A stretch of DNA of 64,000 nt, from NCBI GenBank assembly GCA_947442105.1, contig CANEVH010000014.1, positions 1 to 64,000 on the forward strand, written 5' to 3'. Shown here in pieces: positions 8,904-19,091 of this stretch (position 1 is its first letter; each line of letters begins with the position of its first letter). Under the pieces are notes generated by a model, which made no database searches, was not told the DNA's origin, and worked only from the letters and a program-made list of their open reading frames with translations. This stretch comes from Comamonadaceae bacterium (lineage in GTDB: Bacteria; Pseudomonadota; Gammaproteobacteria; Burkholderiales; Burkholderiaceae_C). A program made the translations under genes and the position numbers.

Positions 8904-11225
8904 ATGATCGCCCAAGAATTAGAAGTCAGCCTGCATATGGCCTTCGTAGAGGCGCGCCAGCAGCGCCATGAGTTCATTACCGTTGAGCACTTGCTGCTTG
9001 CCTTGCTTGACAATCCCAGCGCCGCCGAGGTGCTGCGCGCCTGTTCGGCCAATGTGGACGATTTACGCAAGTCCTTGACCCATTTCATCAAGGACAACAC
9101 GCCGCAAGTGGCAGGCGTGGATGAGGTCGATACCCAACCCACGCTCGGTTTTCAGCGCGTCATTCAACGCGCCATCATGCACGTGCAGTCCACGGGCAGT
9201 GGCAAAAAAGAAGTCATGGGCAGCAACGTGCTTGTTGCGGTTTTTGGCGAAAAAGACTCCCACGCCGTGTACTACTTGCACCAGCAAGGGGTTACCCGCT
9301 TGGATGTGGTCAATTTCATTGCCCATGGCATCAAGAAAAATGAGCCGCCAGAGTTGCCCAAAGCGGGCGACGGTGCACCCGACAATGAAGAGGCGGGCAA
9401 CGACAAGAATGAAAAGGCCTCGCCACTGGAGCAATACACCCAAAACCTGAACCAGCTGGCCAAGGACGGCAAGATTGACCCGCTGATTGGTCGCGAGCAC
9501 GAGGTCGAGCGCGTCATCCAGATTCTGTGCCGTCGTCGCAAGAACAACCCGCTTCTCGTGGGTGAGGCAGGCGTTGGAAAAACCGCAATCGCCGAGGGTC
9601 TGGCCTGGCGCATTTCGCAGAAAGACGTGCCAGAAGTACTGGCCGAAGCCGTGGTTTATTCCTTGGACATGGGCGCACTTCTGGCAGGAACGAAATACCG
9701 GGGTGATTTTGAGCAGCGGCTCAAGGGTGTGCTCAAAGCGCTCAAAGACCGGCCCAACGCCGTTCTTTTCATTGACGAAATCCACACCCTGATCGGTGCG
9801 GGCTCCGCTTCCGGCGGTACGCTGGACGCGTCCAATCTGCTCAAGCCTAGCCTAAGTTCTGGTCAGCTCAAATGCATTGGAGCGACCACGTTTACCGAAT
9901 ACCGGGGCATCTTTGAAAAAGACGCGGCTTTGTCGCGCCGGTTCCAAAAGATTGACGTGCTCGAACCCACCGTGGAGCAAACCGTGGAGATTCTCAAGGG
10001 GCTGAAATCCCGCTTTGAAGAGCACCACAAGGTGAAATATGCGGTGGCGGCCCTTCAGGCGGCCGCCGAGTTGAGCGCCAAATACATTAATGACCGGCAT
10101 TTGCCCGATAAAGCCATTGACGTGATCGACGAGGCCGGAGCCGCACAGCAAGTACTTCCGTTGAACAAGCGTAAAAAGACGATTTCCAAGACGGAAGTGG
10201 AAGAAATCGTGGCAAAAATTGCGCGCATTCCACCGGCCAATGTATCGAACGATGACCGGGGCAAGCTCAAGACTCTGGACCGCGATCTCAAAAGCGTGGT
10301 GTTTGGTCAGGACAAGGCGCTTGACGTGTTGGCCTCGGCGGTCAAGATGGCGCGCTCGGGCCTGGGCAAAGGCGACAAGCCCATTGGCTCCTTCCTGTTC
10401 AGCGGCCCCACCGGCGTGGGCAAAACAGAGGCGGCCAAGCAGCTGGCCTACATCATGGGCATTGACTTAATTCGCTTCGACATGAGCGAATACATGGAGC
10501 GCCATGCGGTCAGTCGGCTGATTGGTGCGCCTCCGGGCTATGTGGGCTTCGACCAGGGTGGATTGTTGACCGAGGCGGTCACCAAAAAACCGCATTGCGT
10601 GCTGTTGCTCGACGAGATCGAAAAGGCCCATCCCGATATCTTTAATGTGCTTTTGCAGGTGATGGACCACGGCACCTTGACAGACAACAACGGCCGCAAG
10701 GCGGATTTCCGCAACGTGATTTTGATCATGACGACCAATGCGGGTGCCGAGACCATGAACAAGGCCACCATCGGGTTTACCAACCCGCGCGAGTCGGGCG
10801 ACGAGATGATTGACATCAAGCGCCTGTTCACGCCGGAGTTCCGCAACCGTCTGGACTCGATTGTCGGATTCAAGGCGCTTGATGAGAACGTGATCTTGCG
10901 CGTGGTCGATAAATTCTTGCTGCAACTGGAGACCCAGCTCGCAGAGAAAAAGGTCGATGTCACGTTCACCGACAAGTTGCGCAAGCACTTGGCCAAGAAA
11001 GGCTTTGACCCCCTCATGGGCGCGCGGCCTATGCAGCGTCTGATCCAGGACACGATCCGTCGCGCGCTGGCCGATGAGCTTTTGTTTGGCCGTTTGACGG
11101 ACGGTGGTCGCCTGACGGTGGACTTGGACGACAAGGACGAGTCCAAAACCGATGTGCTCTTGGACATTCAGCCCCTGCCCAAGCGGGAAGGCCGCGCCAA
11201 GCCCGAAGAAACTACCGCGGGTTGA
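8904..11225 (+). CDS. clpA: ClpA, AAA+ unfoldase of the ClpAP protease
   Basis: ATP-driven hexamer that unfolds substrates and feeds them to ClpP. The 773-residue protein has the Clp N-domain that binds ClpS (1-145), an acidic linker, AAA+ module 1 with GEAGVGKTAIAEGLA and FIDEIHTLIGAG, and AAA+ module 2 with GPTGVGKTEAAKQLA and LLLDEIEKAHPD, then the D2-small domain (ARPMQRLIQDTIRRALADEL). The tripeptide IGF in the ATIGFTNP loop is the likely ClpP-docking motif. RBS AAAGGA precedes the ATG. Confidence 0.97.
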   Translation: MIAQELEVSLHMAFVEARQQRHEFITVEHLLLALLDNPSAAEVLRACSANVDDLRKSLTHFIKDNTPQVAGVDEVDTQPTLGFQRVIQRAIMHVQSTGSGKKEVMGSNVLVAVFGEKDSHAVYYLHQQGVTRLDVVNFIAHGIKKNEPPELPKAGDGAPDNEEAGNDKNEKASPLEQYTQNLNQLAKDGKIDPLIGREHEVERVIQILCRRRKNNPLLVGEAGVGKTAIAEGLAWRISQKDVPEVLAEAVVYSLDMGALLAGTKYRGDFEQRLKGVLKALKDRPNAVLFIDEIHTLIGAGSASGGTLDASNLLKPSLSSGQLKCIGATTFTEYRGIFEKDAALSRRFQKIDVLEPTVEQTVEILKGLKSRFEEHHKVKYAVAALQAAAELSAKYINDRHLPDKAIDVIDEAGAAQQVLPLNKRKKTISKTEVEEIVAKIARIPPANVSNDDRGKLKTLDRDLKSVVFGQDKALDVLASAVKMARSGLGKGDKPIGSFLFSGPTGVGKTEAAKQLAYIMGIDLIRFDMSEYMERHAVSRLIGAPPGYVGFDQGGLLTEAVTKKPHCVLLLDEIEKAHPDIFNVLLQVMDHGTLTDNNGRKADFRNVILIMTTNAGAETMNKATIGFTNPRESGDEMIDIKRLFTPEFRNRLDSIVGFKALDENVILRVVDKFLLQLETQLAEKKVDVTFTDKLRKHLAKKGFDPLMGARPMQRLIQDTIRRALADELLFGRLTDGGRLTVDLDDKDESKTDVLLDIQPLPKREGRAKPEETTAG

Positions 11226-11231
11226 TTTCGC

Positions 11232-11271
11232 GCCCCGCCCGAAGCCAGTTCACCTTGGCTTTAGGCGGGGC
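11232..11271 (+). terminator. Stem-loop after clpA
   Basis: GCCCCGCC (11232-11239) pairs with GGCGGGGC (11264-11271) around an inner AAGCCA/TGGCTT stem. There is no T-run after it, so it may protect the 3' end or terminate weakly rather than act as a classic intrinsic terminator. Confidence 0.55.
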
Positions 11272-11362
11272 CGCTTCTGGTGTAGACTCGAGCGGCTTTG
11301 CTGCCGCACTTTGCGTGCTTTGGTAGCAATTCATTCACAAACCGTTCCCACCAAGGTGTTCT

Positions 11363-11385
11363 CCGATTTTTAACAACGAAATCGG
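11363..11385 (+). promoter_or_regulatory. Leader hairpin upstream of rpsB
   Basis: CCGATTT (11363-11369) and AAATCGG (11379-11385) form a 7-bp hairpin about 40 bases before the rpsB ATG. S2 is known to repress rpsB-tsf through the mRNA leader in E. coli; whether this hairpin serves that role here is inference. A possible promoter lies near TAGACT at about 11284. Confidence 0.35.
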
Positions 11386-11427
11386 GAATAAGCGGAACGG
11401 ATTTAAGACCTAACCTTTGGAGTTTCT

Positions 11428-12177
11428 ATGTCTGTCACTATGCGCGAAATGCTGGAAGCCGGCGTCCATTTTGGACACCAAACCCGCTTCTGGAACCCCA
11501 AGATGGCTCCCTTCATCTTCGGTCATCGCAACAAAATTCACATTATCAACCTGGAAAAGTCGCTGCCGATGTTCCAGGACGCGGCGAAATTCGTGCGCCA
11601 ACTCTCGGCCAAGCGCGGCACCATTTTGATGGTAGGTACCAAGCGCCAGGCGCGCGAAACCGTGGCAGCAGAAGCTCAGCGCGCTGGCGTTCCCTTTGTT
11701 GACCAGCGCTGGCTAGGCGGCATGCTGACCAACTTCAAGACGGTCAAAACTTCCATCAAGCGCCTCAAGGACATGAAGATTCAGCAAGAAGCTGGATTGG
11801 ACGCCATGAGCAAAAAAGAACAGCTTATGTTTGCCCGTGAGCTGGCCAAGTTGGAAAAAGACATTGGCGGCATCCAGGACATGGCGACTTTGCCGGACGC
11901 CATTTTCGTGATCGACGTGGGCTATCACAAGATTGCCATCGCCGAAGCCCGCAAGCTAGGCATTCCTTTGATCGGTGTGGTGGACTCGAATCACTCGCCT
12001 GAGGGCATCGACTACGTGATTCCTGGCAATGACGACTCGTCCAAGGCCGTGACTTTGTACGCGCGCGGTATTGCCGATGCGGTGCTAGAAGGCCGTGCCA
12101 ATGCAGTGGATGACCTGGTCAGAGCAGTGGTGGACCAAGGTGAAGACGAATTTGTCGAGGTGGACGCGGCTGTCTAA
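11428..12177 (+). CDS. rpsB: 30S ribosomal protein S2
   Basis: Structural protein of the small subunit that helps recruit S1. The 249-residue protein carries the S2 signature regions [22 protein letters not shown] at the start, [34 protein letters not shown] and [36 protein letters not shown] precedes the ATG. It heads the rpsB-tsf-pyrH-frr set with a hairpin before tsf. Confidence 0.98.
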   Translation: MSVTMREMLEAGVHFGHQTRFWNPKMAPFIFGHRNKIHIINLEKSLPMFQDAAKFVRQLSAKRGTILMVGTKRQARETVAAEAQRAGVPFVDQRWLGGMLTNFKTVKTSIKRLKDMKIQQEAGLDAMSKKEQLMFARELAKLEKDIGGIQDMATLPDAIFVIDVGYHKIAIAEARKLGIPLIGVVDSNHSPEGIDYVIPGNDDSSKAVTLYARGIADAVLEGRANAVDDLVRAVVDQGEDEFVEVDAAV

Positions 12178-12193
12178 GCGCGTCCTCACCCTC

Positions 12194-12222
12194 AAAAGGG
12201 GGCTTGGCAGCCCCTTTTTTTT
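12194..12222 (+). terminator. Attenuator-type terminator between rpsB and tsf
   Basis: AAAAG-GGGGCT and AGCCCC-TTTT arms flank a TGGC loop and are followed by a run of eight T. The position between rpsB and tsf matches the partial terminator known in E. coli, which lowers tsf expression relative to rpsB. Read-through must occur unless tsf has its own promoter. Confidence 0.8.
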
Positions 12223-12263
12223 AATAAATATTGTTCAACTGAACCCTAACGGAGTATTTGAAA

Positions 12264-13184
12264 ATGGCTGTTATCACCGCAAGCATGGTCGCTGAATTGC
12301 GAGGCAAAACCGACGCGCCCATGATGGAGTGCAAAAAAGCGCTTACCGAAGCTGAAGGCGACATGGTCAAAGCAGAGGAGCTTCTGCGTGTCAAGCTCGG
12401 CAGCAAGGCTGGCAAGGCCGCCGCGCGCGTGACTGCGGAGGGCGTAGTGGCGGTGGCCGGTGCCGAGTCGTCCAGCGCGATGATTGAAGTCAACTGTGAG
12501 ACCGACTTCGTGACCAAGAACGACAGTTTCTTGGCCCTGGCTAACGCTGCGGCGCATTTGGTGGCGCAGCACAATCCCGCTGACGTTGCCGCGCTCGGTG
12601 CCCTGCCGTACACGCAAGATGGTTTTGGCCCGACTTTGGAAGATGTGCGCAAAGGACTGATCGGAAAGATCGGTGAAAACATGACCTTCCGCCGCTTCAA
12701 GCGCTTTGCAACAGGTGCCAAAGTGGCGTCTTACCTGCACGGAACGCGCATCGGCGTGGTGGTGGAGTTTGAGGGTGACGAAGTGGCAGCCAAGGATGTC
12801 GCCATGCACGTGGCCGCCATGAAGCCCGTGTCTTTGTCCAGCGCGGATGTGCCTGCCGAATTGGTGGCGCGCGAGCGCTCGGTGGCCGCTGCCAAGGCGG
12901 CTGAAGACGCTGCTGTCGCAGTCGCTGCTGGCAAACCGGTGCAGTCCGCCGAAATTGTCACCAAACGTATTGAAGGCGGCGTGCAGAAGTACCTGAAGGA
13001 AGTGTCGCTGTTTAACCAGTCATTTGTGAAAAACGACAAGCAAACGGTCGAACAGATGCTCAAGGAAAAAGCCACTGCGGTACACGGTTTTACCCTGTAT
13101 GTGGTGGGCGAGGGCATTGAGAAAAAGGTCGACGACTTCGCAGCCGAAGTGGCTGCGCAAATTGCAGCGGCGAAGGCTGCGTAA
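12264..13184 (+). CDS. tsf: Elongation factor Ts
   Basis: Nucleotide exchange factor that recycles EF-Tu from GDP to GTP form. The 306-residue protein has the UBA-like N-terminal domain ([34 protein letters not shown]), the core TDFVTKND motif that inserts into EF-Tu, and the coiled-coil C-terminal module. ATG 12264 is chosen over the TTG two codons upstream because GGAG lies at the right distance and MAVITA is the family start. Confidence 0.97.
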   Translation: MAVITASMVAELRGKTDAPMMECKKALTEAEGDMVKAEELLRVKLGSKAGKAAARVTAEGVVAVAGAESSSAMIEVNCETDFVTKNDSFLALANAAAHLVAQHNPADVAALGALPYTQDGFGPTLEDVRKGLIGKIGENMTFRRFKRFATGAKVASYLHGTRIGVVVEFEGDEVAAKDVAMHVAAMKPVSLSSADVPAELVARERSVAAAKAAEDAAVAVAAGKPVQSAEIVTKRIEGGVQKYLKEVSLFNQSFVKNDKQTVEQMLKEKATAVHGFTLYVVGEGIEKKVDDFAAEVAAQIAAAKAA

Positions 13185-13259
13185 GCAGATATAGCAACAC
13201 CACGCCCCTCTGGCGACTGCGAGGTCGCCACACTTTTCAAACCCTCTACGAAATCCGCT

Positions 13260-13982
13260 ATGAACCCAGCCAAGCCCGCCTACAGTCGAATTTTGTTAAA
13301 GCTGTCCGGTGAGGCCTTGATGGGGGATGACCCATTTGGTATCAATCGCAACACGATTGTGCGCATGGTGGATGAAATCGCGGAAATCACGCGTCTGGGC
13401 GTGGAGGTCGCGGTGGTGATTGGCGGGGGAAACATTTTTCGCGGTGTGGCCGGCGGTTCGGTGGGCATGGACCGTGCCACAGCGGACTACATGGGCATGT
13501 TGGCCACCGTAATGAACGCGCTGGCCCTGGGCGACACCATGAACAAAGCCGGGCTCACTGCGCGGGTGATGTCCGCTATCGCGATTGAGCAGGTGGTTGA
13601 GCCCTATGTCCGCCCCAAAGCCTTGCAGTACCTGGAAGAAGGCAAGGTGGTGATTTTCGCTGCAGGCACCGGCAACCCGTTTTTCACCACCGACACTGCA
13701 GCCGCCCTGCGCGGAGCGGAAATTGGTGCGCAGATTGTGCTCAAGGCGACCAAAGTGGATGGTGTCTACGATGCCGACCCCAACAAGGTTCCCACCGCCA
13801 AGCGCTATGCGGCGCTGACTTTTGACAGTGCGATGCAGCAAAATCTCGGCATTATGGACGCCACCGCTTTTGCGCTGTGCCGTGACCAAAAGCTGCCGAT
13901 CAAGGTGTTCTCCATCTTCAAACACGGCGCGCTCAAGCGGGTGGTTATGGGCGAAGACGAAGGCACTTTGGTGCATGTTTGA
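13260..13982 (+). CDS. pyrH: UMP kinase
   Basis: Phosphorylates UMP to UDP with ATP, first step from UMP to UTP/CTP; bacterial amino-acid-kinase type. The 240-residue protein has [15 protein letters not shown] (phosphate-binding Lys and Gly), [11 protein letters not shown], the UMP/GTP-site region [21 protein letters not shown] and [19 protein letters not shown], and [13 protein letters not shown]. It sits between tsf and frr as in most proteobacteria. Confidence 0.97.
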   Translation: MNPAKPAYSRILLKLSGEALMGDDPFGINRNTIVRMVDEIAEITRLGVEVAVVIGGGNIFRGVAGGSVGMDRATADYMGMLATVMNALALGDTMNKAGLTARVMSAIAIEQVVEPYVRPKALQYLEEGKVVIFAAGTGNPFFTTDTAAALRGAEIGAQIVLKATKVDGVYDADPNKVPTAKRYAALTFDSAMQQNLGIMDATAFALCRDQKLPIKVFSIFKHGALKRVVMGEDEGTLVHV

Positions 13983-14000
13983 CTGTTTGGAGTGAATCCC

Positions 14001-14561
14001 ATGGCTATTGAAGACATCAGAACCGGCGTCGAAGGCAAGATGGACCAGTCCATCGCTGCTTTCAAAAACAACCTGAGCAAAGTGCGCACCGGGCGCGCCA
14101 ATCCCGCCTTGCTGGACGCGGTTCAGGTGGAATATTACGGCTCTATGGTGCCCTTGAGCCAAGTGGCCAACTTATCGCTGATTGATTCGCGCACCGTGGG
14201 CATTCAGCCCTGGGAAAAAGGCATGGGGGCTAAGATTGAGAAGGCGATTCGCGAGAGTGATCTGGGCTTGAATCCATCAAGCATGGGCGATGTGATTCGC
14301 GTGCCCATGCCCGTCATGACCGAAGAGCGCCGCCGCGAACTGACCAAACTTGTGCGCAGCGAAGGCGAGGGCGCCAAAATCGCGGTGCGCAATCTTCGCC
14401 GCGATGCCAATGACGCTGTGAAGAAGCTCGAAAAAGACAAACTCGTGTCTGAGGACGAGCAAAAGCGCTCTGAAGCGGACATTCAAAAGTTAACCGACCG
14501 ATACATTGTGGAAATTGACCGGCTGGTGGCATCCAAAGAGCAGGACATCATGGCGGTCTAG
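14001..14561 (+). CDS. frr: Ribosome recycling factor
   Basis: Splits post-termination ribosomes with EF-G. The 186-residue protein has the family landmarks [42 protein letters not shown], and the long helical hairpin [21 protein letters not shown] 14001 follows GGAG by nine bases; a GTG at 13992 would add three residues. In related genomes uppS begins right after frr; here cdsA does. Confidence 0.97.
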   Translation: MAIEDIRTGVEGKMDQSIAAFKNNLSKVRTGRANPALLDAVQVEYYGSMVPLSQVANLSLIDSRTVGIQPWEKGMGAKIEKAIRESDLGLNPSSMGDVIRVPMPVMTEERRRELTKLVRSEGEGAKIAVRNLRRDANDAVKKLEKDKLVSEDEQKRSEADIQKLTDRYIVEIDRLVASKEQDIMAV

Positions 14562-14635
14562 CCGCCTGGGTTCTGCCATGGCTTTCTTCGCGCTTTGCCA
14601 GCCTTGTGCACTGAATCTTTCGGGTTGCGCTTGGC

Positions 14636-15481
14636 ATGCTTAAACAGCGCATCCTCACAGCCATCGTCCTCTTGGCCCTTCTGGTTCCGGCCGTTTTGGC
14701 CGCCAATCCCCTGCCGTTTGTATTGTTGACCGCTCTGCTTATGGGCGCGGGAGGCTGGGAGTGGGCCCGACTGAACCAATTGAAGACGGCCTCTGCCTTG
14801 GGTACTGCGCTTGCCTGCTTCGGCATTTGCTGCGGGCTATGGTTTGGCGGTGTGGCTGCCATGGCCCTGCCTTGGCTGTGGGTTGCGGTAGGCGCATGCT
14901 GGGTGGGGCTTGCCCTGTGGTTGCTGCGTGCAGGGGTATCCGCTTGGCTGGGTCAGCCAGCGATTTTGCGATGGACGGGGGGTGTGGTCTTGTTGTGCGC
15001 TGCGTGGCTAGCGCTGGTGCAAATGCGCTTGGTGGGCGTGGATTTTCTGTTTTCGGTGCTGCTGCTGGTTTGGGTTGCTGATATTTCTGCCTATTTCTCC
15101 GGGCGTGCATTGGGCGGGCGATTTTTCAGGCAAAAGCTGGCGCCGCACATCAGTCCTGGCAAGACCTGGGAGGGCGTGGCCGGGGCGATGGCCGGGGTGA
15201 TGTGCATGGCATTGGTTTGGCGCGCATTGGATGTGGAGGGCCTTACACCGGGCGGCAGCATGTATGGGCGCATGGGCAGCCGTAGTATGGTGTTTTTGGG
15301 TGTGGCGGTTGTTTTTCTGACCACCATGGGTGTGGTCGGCGATTTGCTTGAATCCTTGTTCAAGCGCGCGGCCGGGGTGAAGGACAGCGGTGTGTTGTTG
15401 CCCGGCCACGGTGGCGTGCTCGACCGTATTGACGCACTGTTGCCTGTGTTGCCTTTGGCAATGCTGTTGTGTACTTTTTAA
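14636..15481 (+). CDS. cdsA: Phosphatidate cytidylyltransferase
   Basis: Inner-membrane enzyme that makes CDP-diacylglycerol from phosphatidate and CTP. The 281-residue protein has about eight hydrophobic segments and the CDP-diglyceride synthetase signature at its C-terminal end: SLFKRAAGVKDSG, then LLPGHGGVLDRID, with the two metal-coordinating aspartates. It starts 74 bases after frr, with no uppS gene between. Dxr follows after 15 bases. Confidence 0.95.
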   Translation: MLKQRILTAIVLLALLVPAVLAANPLPFVLLTALLMGAGGWEWARLNQLKTASALGTALACFGICCGLWFGGVAAMALPWLWVAVGACWVGLALWLLRAGVSAWLGQPAILRWTGGVVLLCAAWLALVQMRLVGVDFLFSVLLLVWVADISAYFSGRALGGRFFRQKLAPHISPGKTWEGVAGAMAGVMCMALVWRALDVEGLTPGGSMYGRMGSRSMVFLGVAVVFLTTMGVVGDLLESLFKRAAGVKDSGVLLPGHGGVLDRIDALLPVLPLAMLLCTF

Positions 15482-15496
15482 CGCGCTATCGCATCC

Positions 15497-16717
15497 ATGG
15501 CATCTGAAATCCAACACGTCAGCATTTTGGGCTCCACGGGCTCTATTGGCGTCAACACGCTGGACGTGATGCAGCGCCACCCTGATCGCTACAAAGTTTT
15601 TGCGCTGAGCGCCCACAGCAAGTGGGAGCTAATGGCGCAGCAGTGTCTGCAGTTCCGGCCCCGGTTTGCCGTCATGGTCAGCGAGTGGCACGGGCGTGAA
15701 CTCAAGCGTGTGTTGGCCGATGCAGGCGTGGCCACAGAGGTCTTGTGGGGTGCGCCTGCACTGGAACTGATCGCATCACATGAGGAGGTGACCACCGTGA
15801 TGGCCGCGATTGTGGGCGCCGCAGGTCTTGCTTCTTGCATTGCGGCCGCACTGGCCGGTAAGCGCCTCTTGCTTGCCAACAAGGAGGCGCTGGTGGTGGG
15901 CGGGGCGTTCTTTATGGACGCAGTACGGCGCGGAGGCGCCACCTTGCTGCCGATTGACAGCGAGCACTCGGCGATTTTTCAGTCTTTGCCAGACGACCCG
16001 CGCACCTGGCCCGCCGTGATCGACAAAATTATCTTGACCGCCTCTGGCGGGCCGTTTCGGACCCGAGACCCCGCCTCGTTTGCGTCCATCAGCCCCGAGG
16101 AGGCGTGCGCCCATCCCAATTGGGTGATGGGACGCAAAATTTCGGTGGACTCCGCCACCATGATGAACAAGGCGCTGGAGGTGATTGAGGCGAAATTCCT
16201 GTTTGGCGTGGCGCCAGCGGCCATTGAAGTGATCATCCATCCGCAAAGCGTGGTGCATTCCATGGTGCAATATGTTGACCATTCGGTGGTGGCCCAACTG
16301 GGCACGCCCGATATGCGCGGTCCCATCGCCTACGGCTTGTCGTGGCCCACGCGCCGTACGAGCGGTGCCAGCGCCCTGGATTTTTCCACGATGGCGGCCC
16401 TGAGTTTCGAGCCCATTGCCACGCGGGGACACAGCGTGCGTTTTCCCGGTTTGCAGTTGGCCTGGGACGTGCTGGCCGCCGCGCCGGGCACCACGGCGGT
16501 GCTAAACGCCGCGAATGAAGTGGCGGTGGCGGCATTTCTGGATCGGAAAATCCAGTTCGACCACATTCACGCGGTCAATACCGCGTGTCTGGCCGACTTT
16601 CTTCCGTCGCCCCCGGCTTCTTTGGAGGATTTGCTGGCCATTGACCTGGAGGCACGCCAGCGCGCCCAGTCGTGGGTAAACCGCCTCTCAAAAGCCACCG
16701 GCCGGGCCTCGTTATGA
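15497..16717 (+). CDS. dxr: 1-deoxy-D-xylulose 5-phosphate reductoisomerase
   Basis: Second step of the non-mevalonate isoprenoid pathway, DXP to MEP with NADPH. The 406-residue protein has the dinucleotide motif LGSTGSIGVNTLDVM, the metal/substrate region NKEALVVGGAFF and IDSEHSAIFQ, the flexible loop KISVDSATMMNKALEVIEA and the HPQSVVHSMV strand. It ends 49 bases before the bamA start; the rseP gene usually found here is absent. Confidence 0.97.
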   Translation: MASEIQHVSILGSTGSIGVNTLDVMQRHPDRYKVFALSAHSKWELMAQQCLQFRPRFAVMVSEWHGRELKRVLADAGVATEVLWGAPALELIASHEEVTTVMAAIVGAAGLASCIAAALAGKRLLLANKEALVVGGAFFMDAVRRGGATLLPIDSEHSAIFQSLPDDPRTWPAVIDKIILTASGGPFRTRDPASFASISPEEACAHPNWVMGRKISVDSATMMNKALEVIEAKFLFGVAPAAIEVIIHPQSVVHSMVQYVDHSVVAQLGTPDMRGPIAYGLSWPTRRTSGASALDFSTMAALSFEPIATRGHSVRFPGLQLAWDVLAAAPGTTAVLNAANEVAVAAFLDRKIQFDHIHAVNTACLADFLPSPPASLEDLLAIDLEARQRAQSWVNRLSKATGRASL

Positions 16718-16766
16718 TGGCCCTTGTTGCCGAACGCCAGTCTTGGGCACCGTAGCGGTTTTAGAA

Positions 16767-19091
16767 ATGCGCCTTGCCAATCGAGTTTTCACCATGCCCC
16801 TTGCGTTTATGCAGTTTTTCCGCCCCATTGGCGCCGTCTTGGGCATGTTCCTGGCGCAAGCCGCGTGGGCTCTCGCACCATTTACCGTTGAAGACATTCG
16901 CGTCGAAGGGCTGCAGCGGGTCGAGGCCGGCACGGTGTTCGGGTCCATTCCTGTGCGCATTGGCGATACCTACAGCGACGAAAAGGCGTCTGCCTCCATC
17001 CGTGCACTTTTTGGTTTGGGCCTGTTCAACGATGTGCGCATTGATGTCGAAGGCAAAGTTCTGTTGGTGGTCGTGCAAGAGCGCCCCACTGTGGCCGAAG
17101 TCAGCTTCACCGGCACCAAGGAATTTGACAAAGACGTTCTGGTCAAGGCGCTCAAGGACATCGGTCTCGCAGATGGTCGCCCATTCGACAAGGCGCTTGC
17201 CGACAAGGCGGAACAAGAACTCAAGCGCCAGTACATCAACCGGAGCATGTACGCCGCCGAGGTGGTGACTACCGTGACCCCTATCGAGCGCAATCGCGTG
17301 AATTTGAGTTTTGCGGTGATTGAGGGCGATACTGCCAAGATCAAGGATATTCGCATTGTGGGCAACAAGGCGTTTCCCGAGAGCACGCTGCTGGGCCTTT
17401 TTGATTCAGATGCCGGCGGTTGGCTCAGCTGGTACACCAAATCGGACCGCTACGTGCGCAGCAAGCTCAATGCCGATGTGGAAACTCTGCGCTCGTATTA
17501 CCTTGCGCGCGGCTACCTGGAATTTGCGGTGGATTCGACGCAGGTGGTGATATCGCCCAACAAGCAAGACATCAGCATCACCATCAACGTGACCGAGGGC
17601 GAACGTTTTGTGGTTTCCAAGGTCAAGCTGCTAGGCAACTTTTTAGACAAGGAGGCCGAATTCCAGTCCCTGGTTGCCATTCAAGTGGGCGAGCCGTACA
17701 ACGCCAATGAAGTTGCGCAGACCACCAAGGCTTTCACCGACTTTTATGCGAACTTTGGCTTCGCGTTCGCCGCCGTCGAGTCTGTGACGAGCCTGGACCG
17801 CAAAACCAATCGGGTGGAGGTGACTTTGCGCGCCGACCCGTCCCGCCGTGTTTACGTACGGCGTATCAATGTTGCGGGCAACGACCGTACCCGCGACGAG
17901 GTGATTCGGCGCGAGTTCCGCCAATTGGAAGCCGCTTGGTACGACGGCGAGAAAATTCGCCAGTCGCGCAATCGGGTCGACCGGCTGGGTTACTTCAAAG
18001 ACGTTTCCATCGACACGCAAGAGGTCCCTGGCGTTCCCGATCAAGTGGATCTGACGGTGACCGTGGCAGAGAAGCCCACCGGAAGCCTGAGTTTGGGCGC
18101 TGGCGTGTCCAGTGCAGACGGTCTGGGTTTGCAGCTGGGATTTAAGCAGGACAACGCGTTCGGGTCCGGGAATTCGCTAGGCATTGAGCTCAATACCAGC
18201 AAGCTCAACCGAACGGTTGTGTTCAATACGACCAATCCCTATTTCACGGACGACGGCGTATCGCGTTCCTTTGATCTCTACCAACGCACCACCAAGCCCT
18301 ATGTGGATGTTGATAGTTACTCGCTGCAGACCACGGGCACCAGCCTGCGCTTCGGCGTTCCATTCACCGAGACCGATACGGTGTTTCTAGGGGTTGGTGC
18401 CGACCAAACCACCATAGTGCCAGGCACACTGTTGCCGACAGCCTACGCTGATTTTGCGGACCTGTATGGATACACCACCAGCGCCATTCCCCTGACCGTG
18501 GGTTGGGCGCGCGACACCCGCGATAGTGGTCTGGTGCCGAGCACTGGCCGGGTACTTCGCTTGAATGGAGAGTGGAGTGTGGGCGGTGAGCTCCTGTATG
18601 CAAGAGCGACTGGCCAAGTCCAGCAGTACTTTCCTCTGAGTAAAAAGGTGACGCTGGCTCTCAATGGCGAGTTGTCCATGGGAACGTCGACCAACGGCCA
18701 ACCCTATCCCTTGTTCAAAAACTACTACTCGGGCGGATTGGGCTCGGTGCGAGGTTTCGAACAGGGTAGTCTGACGACCGGACCCCAACGTGCAGAGGGT
18801 GGCATAGCCACTGGCGGAGCGAAGAAGTTAACCATGAACGCAGAACTTCTGTCCCCCTTGCCAGGCGGCGGCAATGACCGTACTTTGCGCATGTACGCTT
18901 TTGTGGATGCAGGTGGTATCTACGGACCGGACGAGGCGATTCAACTCGGCGACCTGCGGTCTTCGGTGGGTGTCGGTCTCAGCTGGATTTCGCCGGTAGG
19001 TCCTTTGCGACTGGCAGTTGCACGACCCATCAGCAAATTAGATGGCGATAAAATGCAATCATTGCAATTTCAGATTGGAACGTCTTTCTAA
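16767..19091 (+). CDS. bamA: BamA, outer-membrane protein assembly factor
   Basis: Core of the BAM complex that folds beta-barrel proteins into the outer membrane. The 774-residue protein has a signal peptide ending near AAWA, five POTRA repeats (first FTVEDIRVEGLQRVEAGTVF; the P5 segment RRINVAGNDRTRDEVIRREF), then a 16-strand barrel with the VRGFEQGSL loop-6 motif and a C-terminal aromatic strand FQIGTSF. Starts at 16767 or 16794 are both possible; 16767 gives a more basic n-region. Its stop overlaps the ompH ATG by one base. Confidence 0.95.
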   Translation: MRLANRVFTMPLAFMQFFRPIGAVLGMFLAQAAWALAPFTVEDIRVEGLQRVEAGTVFGSIPVRIGDTYSDEKASASIRALFGLGLFNDVRIDVEGKVLLVVVQERPTVAEVSFTGTKEFDKDVLVKALKDIGLADGRPFDKALADKAEQELKRQYINRSMYAAEVVTTVTPIERNRVNLSFAVIEGDTAKIKDIRIVGNKAFPESTLLGLFDSDAGGWLSWYTKSDRYVRSKLNADVETLRSYYLARGYLEFAVDSTQVVISPNKQDISITINVTEGERFVVSKVKLLGNFLDKEAEFQSLVAIQVGEPYNANEVAQTTKAFTDFYANFGFAFAAVESVTSLDRKTNRVEVTLRADPSRRVYVRRINVAGNDRTRDEVIRREFRQLEAAWYDGEKIRQSRNRVDRLGYFKDVSIDTQEVPGVPDQVDLTVTVAEKPTGSLSLGAGVSSADGLGLQLGFKQDNAFGSGNSLGIELNTSKLNRTVVFNTTNPYFTDDGVSRSFDLYQRTTKPYVDVDSYSLQTTGTSLRFGVPFTETDTVFLGVGADQTTIVPGTLLPTAYADFADLYGYTTSAIPLTVGWARDTRDSGLVPSTGRVLRLNGEWSVGGELLYARATGQVQQYFPLSKKVTLALNGELSMGTSTNGQPYPLFKNYYSGGLGSVRGFEQGSLTTGPQRAEGGIATGGAKKLTMNAELLSPLPGGGNDRTLRMYAFVDAGGIYGPDEAIQLGDLRSSVGVGLSWISPVGPLRLAVARPISKLDGDKMQSLQFQIGTSF

